Shown here: positions 19,251 to 27,914 of the stretch, piece by piece
Layout of the letters: each line of letters starts with the position of its first letter
How positions within the stretch are numbered: position 1 is the stretch's first letter
Source: Chitinophagaceae bacterium
GTDB lineage: Bacteria; Bacteroidota; Bacteroidia; Chitinophagales; Chitinophagaceae
DNA: 64,000 bases
Direction: 5' to 3'
Assembly (NCBI GenBank): GCA_016721085.1
Contig: JADKJI010000003.1
Location: forward strand, 124,001-188,000
The notes under the pieces: generated by a model
Seen by the model: the letters and a program-made list of their open reading frames with translations, nothing else
Told to the model about the DNA's origin: nothing
The model's database searches: none
Position numbers and translations under genes: made by a program

Positions 19251-20335
19251 ATGAAAATTGACAAAAACTACATTGAGTTTATTCAGTCCATTAAGCAACA
19301 AATTTTGCAGAGCCGCTATGTGGCTGCAAGGTTGCGAACAGAGAACAGTTGATGCTCTATTTTAGAACCGGCCTAATGATTTCCGACAAAATAAAGGCTC
19401 AAAAATGGGGGGCCAAAGTTCTCGACCAGATATCTGCAGACCTACAGAAAGAACTTCCAGGGCTAAAGGGATTTTCTTCTGGCAATCTCAAAAAAATAAG
19501 GCTATTTTCAGATGCCTATGGCCCCCATCTTGTAATTGGTTCGACGCCGTCGAACCAATTGGCTGGCCAAGTGATAGTAGATTTTTCAATAGGTTCGGCA
19601 CTGTCGAACCTAATCGAAAATAAGGCATTTTATGATGCTTTTTACAAGTGTTAGCTTCTCCCATCATTTCGCCATTATAACTAAAATAAAGGCTTGGGAT
19701 GCCCGTATTTTCTACCTCCAATCGGCAGTCAATTTCTGGTCACTGGCAGTACTGGAACACCATATTGAAAACAACCTATATGGAAAGGAAGGTAAATTGC
19801 CCAACAATTTCTCAGGTACTTATCTGAAGGTTTACGGCCTCGGCTTTAAAAGTATTCAAGGATGAGTACCTGCTCGATTTTACTGGGCGATGAATTGGAA
19901 GACGAACGGCACATTGAACAACAGGTAGTTTTAAATATCCGAAATTTTATCCTGCAAATGGGTAAAGGGTTTTGTTTTATCGGCAACCAGTACAGGCTTG
20001 AAGTAGATGGAGATGAATTTTTTATAGACCTGTTATTTTTTAACCGCCACCGGAATGCGCGGTGGCCTTTGAATAAAAAAGGCAAGTTTAAACCAGCTGA
20101 TGCAGGTCAGCTTAATTTTTACCTAAATGTGCTGGATGATAAAGTAAAACTACAGCAAGAAAACTCCAGCATTGGTATAGTACTATGCAAAGAGAAAAAT
20201 AACACGGTAGTTGAGTTTGCTATAAAGAGCTTTGACAAAGCGATGGGTGTGGCTACTTATAAAACATCTAAACAAACCCCAATCAAATGAAAGGAATATT
20301 GCCTGATACCGATGAATTGGGGAAATTATTTTAAT
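19251..20335 (+). pseudogene. YhcG/DUF1016 PD-(D/E)XK nuclease remnant, several frameshifts
   Basis: Read across frames, the stretch encodes the DUF1016 family. It begins MKIDKNYIEFIQSIKQQIL, then has the N-terminal domain (LMLYFRTGLMISDKIKAQKW), ISFSHHFAIITKIKAWDAR-type pieces and the nuclease core (GFCFIGNQYRLEV, EFFIDLLFFNRHR, ending LPDTDELGKLF). At least five breaks are visible, near 19335, 19640, 19815-19870, 19890 and 20055-20085. Three bases are missing within a 30-base stretch of the core, where the expected ALVAFELKKG reads ARWPLNKKG, so the catalytic strand is damaged. Intact members are putative nucleases common in defence islands. Two long inverted repeats interrupt the middle of the gene. 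The gene is probably dead. Confidence 0.8.
19534..19612. repeat. Two related palindromic elements inside the yhcG remnant
   Basis: The first is a perfect 12-base inverted repeat, AATTGGTTCGAC (19534-19545) and GTCGAACCAATT (19549-19560), with a 3-base loop. The second has 8-base arms TAGGTTCG (19590-19597) and CGAACCTA (19605-19612). Both share the GGTTCG/CGAACC core, so they look like copies of one small palindromic element. They fall in the variable linker between the two YhcG domains. Confidence 0.75.
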
Positions 20336-20390
20336 AAGATTTTCGTTAGTCTATTTATCTCCTCAATAGAATTGAATATGAAGGAAAAAT

Positions 20391-21486
20391 TTACTCAGGT
20401 AATACTTCTGCTTCCTCACTTGAGTCGGGGAACAAAGATGAAAATGTATCAATATTCAAGTCCTCATTGAAAAAATCTTTGGCTGGTTTATTGAAAATAT
20501 GAATATCATTGATGTCTATACCTAAACGCTTTCCTATTTCGTCCTTATATTTCTCTTCATTAAAAGACTGTAAACTATTATAACAATTTATTAAAAGCTT
20601 TCGCTTTGGATTAATTTTAAAGGCATTTGCAAGGTTATCATTGATGTGTTTATCCAAAAACCCATATCCACTTACCACAATAAGTTCTGCTGCAAAACAC
20701 GCCTCTCTAAAAGCATAAAAATAAAAATTAAATGGGTCGTACGATTGGAGCTTATTTTGAACTCCAAAGATAATTTCCATCTTCTGGGGATCTATAGTCT
20801 GCACACCATCCACGAATGTCAACCTCGACTCCTCATCCCTATACCAGTCTAAAGACCCGTGAAGCTTATAAAGATAAAAATCAGCAGCATCATCTTTTTG
20901 AAAATCATATCTTCTATAATCCCAAATACGTTCTTCATTAAACCCACGTTCAATTCTCCGCCCTTCTGCTTCCATATTGTGTTCGACACACATGTCATAA
21001 TTTAAAGAAAAGATTTTTAGGTATGAAGTATATCCGGTTGCAGCAAGTTTTTTGTAATAGGCGGTAGAAGTTTTAAAGTCTCCGGGAGACAACCATTTTT
21101 CCTTTAGCTTTTTTAGGATTTCATTTTTAAAAGCCAGGGCTTTTTCCATACTAATGCCTGCGACACCAATTAACTCCTTTTCCCAAGCTCCAACAAAATT
21201 ATATCCTTCAAACTCTTTTGTGGAAATTCTAATAATAGTGTCAAGAAGACCAACTAGGTTCTCAATATTAAAAGTTATTTCTCGAAGGCGAACATTTTTT
21301 ATCCGTTCTAATCGAACATGAGAGCTTTCTATATAATTATAGAGGCTCTAAACCCCTTTCCAATCTTCATCAAGCTTTTTCTCAATTTCCTGAATCATTT
21401 GAAATGAGTTTTTTATCCCGGCATCACAGCTTGCCCCCAGCACCTAAAAGAACAATGATTTTATCTGCACCAAAATGCTTTTTCAT
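20391..21486 (-). pseudogene. SIR2-like effector of the Argonaute system, frameshift and in-frame stop
   Basis: The start ATG at 21486 directly follows the stop of the Argonaute gene with no gap. The product, about 364 residues, carries the NAD-binding motif IIVLLGAGASCDAG once one G is dropped from the C5 run (plus strand 21434-21438). It also has an in-frame TAG at 21348-21350 where a sense codon is expected (KGV-stop-SLYNYIESSH). Downstream is a clean SIR2_2-type core (IFSLNYDMCVEH, LYKLHGSLDWYRDEE, ELIVVSGYGFLDKHIN). Such proteins deplete NAD+ when their Argonaute partner detects invader nucleic acid, which kills or arrests the cell. There is no APAZ domain fused, which fits the long-B Argonaute-associated form (BPAS) rather than SPARSA. 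Two lesions make real inactivation possible. Confidence 0.8.
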
Positions 21487-23454
21487 TTACAAAAACCATG
21501 GTTTTAAGTTGTTAATATCAATATGTGAAAGGTTGTACTCTTGAAATTTTCCTATAAACTCAGCAATTCTTTGACAGTAAAAAACCGAAACAGGAAGTTG
21601 CTTTGCCTTAAATCCTCTCCAGTTTGCTCCTGATAAATTAATACAGTCCTGTAATAATTGTTCTTTATAGACGATATCATTTACATGTTTCTTATTACTA
21701 AAAAACCAAAATTTTATTAACAATGGGTTGCCAAATCGCTTATTGACTTTTGGATTATTAAATTGAAGCCCTTCAAACCAAACAAGGTATTCATCTTGGG
21801 ACAATTTGATGAAAGTACTTTCAAATGGAACAAGCGCATTTGAAGAGTAGTCAAATCCGAAAAAATCATTTTTAGGATTGATTACTAAAACACTCAATTC
21901 AACGTCAGCGGAAATTTTATTTACAACTTTTTCTATAATTTTTTCTCTACTTATCCTAAATGGAACATGAATTGAAATCTTTTTATGTCCAGCATTATTG
22001 ATAATCAGAGAAATATTATTTATTAGCTGTAAATAATAGGAATCGTCCGTATCAACACCTTCACCTAACACTTGTATATCTTTGAAAATGCCACTTGAAT
22101 CAGTTAAAACGGAATAGGTTATATTCTTCTTTATGTTGTTTCCGGTCTCACCCTTTTCAATCGTATATGACTGCCCAATGCCTATAATTAAATACTCGGC
22201 TGTTGTTGGCTTCATTTTCCAAGGTTTTCCACCTGCTTTTGCAAACAATTGTAGGCCTATGTTACTCAACGAATATTTTAACGAATACTCATTTTTTACT
22301 AATTCCTTTGTAACAACCTGACACGGTATTTTTTGTTGAGTAAACTTGTGTTTAAGCCTGAAATATAATTTATCATCGTCACTATCTTTTTTTGGAATTA
22401 GTAATGATTATAGGTATTACATTATCTCCAAGCATTTTGATTTTTGCAATTTCAGCATCAAGTAAAACGTCGCTAAAATCGTCCACTGCTGAACCCTTTA
22501 TAACTTCATTGGTGAAATTTACTTTGAATAGCTTATTCATGCCACTAAAGGTATTTGGGCTTAACTCTCTTAATCCCTTCAACAGTGACACAGCAATTTC
22601 CCTGTCGGCTTTTCTGTAAAGAAAGTAAAATTGAACAGTTCCACTAATAACTTCTAAAGGTGGGTATTTTGATAATCCTAAGTAAGATGAGTTACCAATA
22701 TTGTACTGCCAAAAATGTAAACTTTGGGATTGAGGAGTCTGGATGGTAACTGAGTAAGTTCTGTTGATATTATGCTTTCAAACTTATAGTTTAATCTAGG
22801 GACGTAATTTTGAATAAACGATTGCAGATAACTATGTTTAAAAAGGTAGTAATCAAAATTACTTCCACCTTTGGAATTCATCGTCCCACTTGCGATCAAT
22901 ATATCTTTATCAAGTTTATATTTTTCCTCACCACTTTCATTTTTGTCAACAACAAAACAGAAATCAAATAGAAGTCCCCAAATGTTTTTAGTTTTTAAAT
23001 AGTAAGGTTCAATCCAAATACATTTTCGACCTTTTGGATGCTTCTCTAAAACGAAATGAATTCTACGATTATATTCAGTATCCTTTCTAATAAAAGAATC
23101 TAAATCGACTGCGGCAGATTTCAAGTTGTCAAACAACATCTTTGAAACAAGGCCAGTTTTTGCATATGCAGGTAATTTGAATTTTTCGAAATCTTCTCTT
23201 TCACTATATGCAATTTGATATTTTATATTATTCCCTTGTTCGTCTTTGAAATCATAATAGTCAAAACCGTCCTCAAATTGATTACCCTCCAACTGTTTTC
23301 TATAAATGGTTATGCCAAAATCCTGATTTTGAAATGTCAGAAAATTTAAACTTATTTCGTTCATATCGCTTTCAATATCATTGTTTAATGTGATCCTGTC
23401 AAAGATACTACAAATATTAGCATTTATATGCTCAATCTGATTGTTCTCAGCCAT
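21487..23454 (-). pseudogene. Long-B type prokaryotic Argonaute, catalytically dead PIWI, two homopolymer frameshifts
   Basis: Three open segments join into one protein of about 655 residues when one T is added to the A5 run at 22711-22715 and one A is removed at the T7 run 22387-22393. The N-terminal half has FVLEKHPKGRKCIWIEPYYL and DILIASGTMNSKGGSNFD, typical of N/L1 regions. The MID domain shows LYFRLKHKFTQQKIPCQVVT and the nucleotide-binding lysine run, then LSNIGLQLFAKAGGKPWKM. PIWI follows (SVLTDSSG, KKISIHVPFR) and the chain ends KPWFL at the C-terminal carboxylate. The first catalytic aspartate of PIWI is replaced: the strand reads LIIGIGQSYT where active members have GID. It should be a guide-directed sensor without slicing that signals to the SIR2 partner. 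Its ATG overlaps the traG stop by 8 bases. Confidence 0.85.
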
Positions 23455-25401
23455 TTGTAGTCACCGCCTTCAACCGCTCAACTTCCTTGTCAATCAACCG
23501 TTTCCTTCCATCTTCACTGGTAATAATTATCTAACACCTGTTGCTGGGTCACATGGGACACCACAGGAATATCTTTATACCGATTCATTTCCTCATTCAG
23601 CTTTTCTGCATCATTAATAATCTCCGCATGAAACATCTTAAGCTTAATTTTCTCATCAGGGTTATCAGCCACCAAGCCTACAAACTCACCAGAAGAAAGC
23701 GCTGCAATTTTTGAAGCTGGGATTGCACTGTCCAATTGCTTGGAATGACTGATAGATGTGTCCAATCGATTTACGGAAACGCTCTGTCTATCCTGCATGA
23801 TTTTTCCAAAACGTTCCGACAATAGTTTGGAAGTTTCCCCATCACCTGGCCACTGATGATGTTGCCGGTAATGTTTACAATCACATCTGCTTGTTCTTTC
23901 CCACAATCCTTTGAAGGCTGACTGAAATCCTGCATTGCTGATGTGGTGGCAACCTTGTTGCCCTCGCCGTCGCAATAAGGCTGTCCATGTTGTTAAAATA
24001 AATGGTGGGAAATTCATCAAACACCAAACTGCATTTAAGCATTCCTTTCCTGTTTACTTGCCTGATCAGTCTTGAAATATAAAGTGATAAAACAGCGCCA
24101 TAGATTTGTTGCTTCTCAGGATTGTTTCCAACACAAACAATTTTCGGGTGTTTGGGATTGTTGATGTCCAACGTAAAATCGTTACCGGATAACACCCAAT
24201 ATAATTGCGGTGAAGCCAATCTTGCCATACCGATTTTTGCTGAAGCCACTTGTCCCTCCAATTGCTCCATAGCATCATTTTGATAAGCAGTGATAAATGG
24301 ATTTACCAGACTTCAATTTCAGGCTGAGTATTAAGGACAGGAAACAGTTCATCATAATCAGCTTGCATCAGTTCTATTACATGGGCAGGGTGCAGTATTT
24401 TCCATCTTCATATTTTCTCAAAAAACCAAATGATGGCCGTAATAAAATTGATCGGTGATTCTACAAAGAAATCATCCTGCTTATTGATCCATCCCTGTTT
24501 AATCCTAACAGAATTGTTCTGGCTGATTCGGTGGCATCAGTAATATCATTCATCGTGTTTGGATCAAGTGGATTGCAGCGATGGGAAATTGAAAGGTTAT
24601 CAGGTTGATTACATAGAATGATGGCTTTAACGGGATAGTTATGTTTGTTTTGCTGCAACCAGTTGTAAACAATTTTGGAAAGGTCATCGTATTTGAAGTC
24701 GTATACAAACATCGCAAAGCCTTTCAATATGCTGTTTAATAACATGTTGAATAACAAACTAGCTTTTACCTGCACCCGGACTTCAATAACCAAAAAACCC
24801 CTGAAGGGATTGATAATGTTTATCCAACTTTTCTTATCCGTCCTTTAAGGTTGTAGCGGGCAGGCAGGTTGATTGCGTACTCGTTTGTAAGCAATCTTTC
24901 TTCCTGTGGAAAGGTTTCATTCAAAGAATTGAAAACATCATTTGAAAGGTTCAGCCTGATCAAGCGACTCAATAAATTTCCTCCAGCCAGTATTAGTAAA
25001 AACCCAAGCCCAGTTACAACCATGTAAATAATGGCAATATTTTCTAGTGAATAATTTAACCGGAATAGTATGCCGCTGCTAAAGAAAAGCAGGATACCAA
25101 TAAGTAAATAACCCGCTACAGCTTTCCAGTTAATTTTTTCATCTTTCTTGCCCTGTGCTCCGAGCAATGAAATTACCAATAATCCAATCGCTATAAACTT
25201 GGAAGTGTATTGGCTACTGAACAAACCTGTGTGCATGATGTTAGCCATTAGCCTGTCGGTTATGGTGCTTCTGAATTCCCATTGTTTAAAAGCGGTATAG
25301 CAGTAGTAATAAAAATGCAGCAGCAAAATGAAGATGCTGGCAAATCTTGTCAGGTCAACTATTTTCCTTAACCCCTGTTCATTTTCCCCTGTGTGTGACA
25401 T
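23447..25401 (-). pseudogene. TraG/TraD-type coupling protein of the mobilization system, at least six frameshifts
   Basis: The 5' part is an open frame (193 residues) with four hydrophobic segments and the opening MSHTGENEQGLRKIVDLTRF, as in Bacteroidota MobC/TraG coupling proteins. The remainder is found only by changing frame. The Walker A SPGAGKS lies near 24770, followed by KGFAMFVYDFKYDDLSK, SISHRCNPLDPNTM, Walker B SLVFDEFPTIYFNN near 24020, and the tail GRKRLIDKEVERLKAV ending at 23447. The family is an inner-membrane hexameric ATPase that feeds the relaxase-DNA complex to a type IV secretion channel. The lesion density is the highest of any long gene here, so real decay is likely. 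The stop overlaps the Argonaute start (ATGGCTGA arrangement). Confidence 0.85.
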
Positions 25402-25417
25402 AACGATGTTTTAAAGT

Positions 25418-26692
25418 TTACAAATTGTGATTTCTTCTTTTTTTCTTGCGCTTCTTTTGTAGCAAACTATTAGGCACATTATCGAATTGCTCTTTTGCTG
25501 ACATCAACGTTTCTAATAAGCTCTCATTTTTTGCAGGCAAGTCATTTGATTTATCGAATTGCTTTTGCTGAATCTTATCCCGGTTTGAATTTGATGTATC
25601 ACCTGATTTCTTTTCGTGTGTTGCCGATACATCTTTGTCACCACTACCCAATCTACTTTGCAATGCTGCTGCACTGTAACCCTTTCCCAAATCACTTCCA
25701 TTAAAAACAACTTTGTTTTGATTGTCCACGAAAGTGATCCCGTACAATCGTCCTTCAGCATTTTGTCTCAGTACCGTGTAGATTTGTTTCTGCCTTAATG
25801 CAGCTACTAGACTGTTCATATTTGCTGGCGAGGTCTGTAAGCAATCATCAATGGCATTTTTAGTTCTCTGTTTCAGCGATTCTTTTGCAGATTCATTGAT
25901 CAAAAACTTCTTTTCAAGATTATCAAGTATGGGTTTGCAACCTATTGTACTTGCTTTAATAGGTACACCAACTTTATTTCCCTGTGCATCCAGGATACGA
26001 TAAACCAATCCCCGGTTCTTGTAAATCCTCCCATCTTCTTTCCCCCGGTCAGCAACAATATTGAACTGCTTTAAAGCGGCATTAAATTCTGGCAATGAAC
26101 TAAACCTATATTGACTGAATACAGCACCTACAACATTGGAAATACTTCTCTTAGTTTCTGACGTGCCGTAAATAGCTTTCTCGGCCTCTACGGGCTTGAT
26201 GCCAGGCTTCAGTATTTGCTGCTGACGTTCTGCTCTCACCAAACCACAAGCCTGCTCTATTTCCTTCCTGGCTTTTTCAGATTGATTTCTGCCGATGTTA
26301 TGGGTGTTTATTCTGCTGCCATCATTTTTAATGGTTGTACTTACAATATGGATGTGCGGATGGCCTGCATCCTCATGTTTGTAAACAAGAAAAGGCTGCT
26401 CACCAAATCCTATCTTCTCCATGTAAACCCCGGCAATCTCAACAAGCTTACTTTCAGACAACTTTTCTGACGGATCGAAGTTGAGGGAAACATGTAGCGT
26501 TTTTGTTGCAGCCATTTTGTTTAATCTGTTGTTCATCTCAAAGCCGTCGAGCTTTTGATAAAAATTCATCTTGTTAGCATCATTTAGATAGTTACCTGCA
26601 TACAAACACTGCGCTGTTCCTTTTTGCACTTTCTTTTCGTTGTAGTTTAATGCAGCTTCAATACTTTTTGGTATCGTTATTTTTGCAACCAT
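25418..26692 (-). CDS. MobA/VirD2-family relaxase
   Basis: This 424-residue protein has a relaxase domain in its first 200 residues. It carries the three-histidine metal site in HEDAGHPHIHIVSTTI, followed by DGSRINTHNIGRNQSEKAR. The catalytic tyrosine is probably one of the N-terminal ones (LNYNEKKV or CLYAGNYL). The C-terminal half is polar and low in complexity, ending in a KKRKKKRR stretch. It nicks oriT and pilots the strand in conjugative mobilization. It overlaps the MobC-like gene by 16 bases and precedes traG by 16 bases. The frame is intact, in contrast to traG. Confidence 0.92.
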   Translation of the reverse strand: MVAKITIPKSIEAALNYNEKKVQKGTAQCLYAGNYLNDANKMNFYQKLDGFEMNNRLNKMAATKTLHVSLNFDPSEKLSESKLVEIAGVYMEKIGFGEQPFLVYKHEDAGHPHIHIVSTTIKNDGSRINTHNIGRNQSEKARKEIEQACGLVRAERQQQILKPGIKPVEAEKAIYGTSETKRSISNVVGAVFSQYRFSSLPEFNAALKQFNIVADRGKEDGRIYKNRGLVYRILDAQGNKVGVPIKASTIGCKPILDNLEKKFLINESAKESLKQRTKNAIDDCLQTSPANMNSLVAALRQKQIYTVLRQNAEGRLYGITFVDNQNKVVFNGSDLGKGYSAAALQSRLGSGDKDVSATHEKKSGDTSNSNRDKIQQKQFDKSNDLPAKNESLLETLMSAKEQFDNVPNSLLQKKRKKKRRNHNL

Positions 26693-27070
26693 TCTTCATA
26701 GAGTTGATTCATTCTTAATTTTATTTCATCCACCTTTTTACTAACGATTGATGCAGGCGCCGTAATGATTTACCCATGCCCTAAACTCAGGTATCTTATC
26801 AAGAATATGCAGCTTGTGTACCACCTGGTTGAAATTATTACCAATACCATTAAGGTCTTTTTTCAAAGCCAGCATGTCCTTCAAAAAGTCGTCTGCAGAC
26901 TGGTTCCGGTAGTTGATTAAAACAGGCTTTTGCATTGCGACTTCCCTTACATAAGCACTGATATTTTTTTCGGTACTTTTTTGCTGATGCTTTTTCACCT
27001 GTTGCAATTCACTTTCATTCATGCGGACTTTCAGCATGATTTTTCTTACCTCATTTTCGTTCTTCTTCAT
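26677..27070 (-). pseudogene. MobC-like relaxosome protein, one frameshift near the 3' end
   Basis: The start ATG at 27070 gives MKKNENEVRKIMLKVRMNE and a ribbon-helix-helix-like region, then SAYVREVAMQKPV and DLNGIGNNFNQVVHKLH, as in bacterial mobilization MobC proteins. The frame stops at 26741 (ACINR). Shifting one base there gives PASIVSKKVDEIKLRMNQL and a stop at 26677 inside the relaxase start, about 130 residues in total. The family assists the relaxase at oriT. It is the first gene of the mobilization operon and lies next to the candidate oriT. Confidence 0.8.
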
Positions 27071-27467
27071 ACTCGCATTTTTAAATCTTTGATGATTTAG
27101 TTGCTGCTTCTTCACAATTCCCCGCACGACTTCGGAGTGAAGGGGCAAGATTCCAAACGTGGCCACGTTTGTACATCTTGCCATGTGCAAGACTCTGCAC
27201 ATTACGCCTTGAAAAAGATTAATTGTAGGTGAATCTGTAATTTTCGATTTGCAGAATATCGAAACCTGTGGCCAGGGAGACCACCAAATAGGCAATAGTG
27301 ACTTTGTTAGTATCAGATTTTTTGCACTCACAACGAATCATTTTCACGGTAAATCCAATACAAGAAAGAGTCGAAATACTATACCCAAAGCCAGTTTTGC
27401 ATGGCTAATATTTAGCCATGTGAACAAATCTTATTTTCGTTCCCGGAGATTGAAGTATTATTGTGAG
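27071..27467. other. Intergenic region with candidate origin of transfer
   Basis: No gene is seen in these 397 bases between the mobilization operon (minus) and a small plus-strand gene. The left half holds the inverted-repeat cluster listed as the candidate oriT. The right half is AT-rich and may carry promoters for both directions. Confidence 0.6.
27110..27202. other. Candidate oriT: clustered inverted repeats upstream of mobC
   Basis: Several perfect repeats are nested here. CTTCAC (27110-27115) pairs with GTGAAG (27137-27142). GGCAAGAT (27144-27151) pairs with ATCTTGCC (27175-27182) and encloses the 18-base palindrome CAAACGTGGCCACGTTTG (27154-27171). ATGTGCA (27183-27189) pairs with TGCACAT (27196-27202). 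Such clusters directly upstream of mobC/relaxase genes are typical of oriT. The nick site is not recognisable by eye. Confidence 0.55.
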
Positions 27468-27770
27468 ATGAGAGATTCCCTAAAACATCTTTTTAGTAAC
27501 CAGGTTAAGTTGGAAGACGGAAGTTTATTTTATTATTCTATTTCTCCCTACGAATTAAAGAATGCTTTGGGTCAAAATGTGGCTATTTTACAGGAATATA
27601 TTTTTGAAAAAAAGGAAGATGAAAGTGGACATTTCAACTGCAAATTATATAAGACAAAAGACGGCAATTGGTATGACTTTGAAGATTCTAAAACCGGCGT
27701 TGAAAAAGGGCTATTAAGGCTGCTAAAATCTGCAATTGATGCTAAACAGAGTAATGGAGTTTTAGAATAA
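27468..27770 (+). CDS. Hypothetical protein, 100 residues
   Basis: I do not recognise this family. The start ATG at 27468 begins MRDSLKHLFSNQVKLEDGSL; upstream codons of the longer frame look non-coding. The protein is acidic to neutral, has no signal or membrane segment, and carries DGNWYDFEDSKTGVEKGLLR. It stands alone on the plus strand between the mobilization operon and the large defence operon, and both of those run away from or toward it on the other strand. A terminator-like hairpin follows at 27857-27892. The function is unknown. Confidence 0.55.
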   Translation: MRDSLKHLFSNQVKLEDGSLFYYSISPYELKNALGQNVAILQEYIFEKKEDESGHFNCKLYKTKDGNWYDFEDSKTGVEKGLLRLLKSAIDAKQSNGVLE

Positions 27771-27856
27771 GTAATACTATATTTTTTGTATAAAGTTCTA
27801 TCATTTTCAATTTAGATTATTGCATCATATTGCAATCAGTTTTATAGGGTACGGAT

Positions 27857-27892
27857 TAAAAAGGGGCACTGTTTTACAGTTCCCTTTTTTTT
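27857..27892 (+). terminator. Terminator between the small gene and the large operon
   Basis: An A5-GGGGCACTG arm pairs imperfectly with CAGTTCCC followed by T8. It lies 87 bases after the plus-strand small gene. It is also just past the end of the 25-kb minus-strand operon, so it could serve both directions. Confidence 0.7.
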
Positions 27893-27914
27893 AATCAATT
27901 CCCTTCATCATTTT

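Noticed and set aside
20391..23454. SPARSA (short Argonaute with SIR2-APAZ fusion)
   Set aside because: The Argonaute has about 330 residues before the MID domain and the SIR2 protein has no APAZ part, so the long-B plus separate SIR2 form fits better.
26741..27331. A 196-residue start for the MobC-like protein at 27331
   Set aside because: Its first 87 codons run through the inverted-repeat cluster and show no family similarity; ATG 27070 begins the recognised domain.
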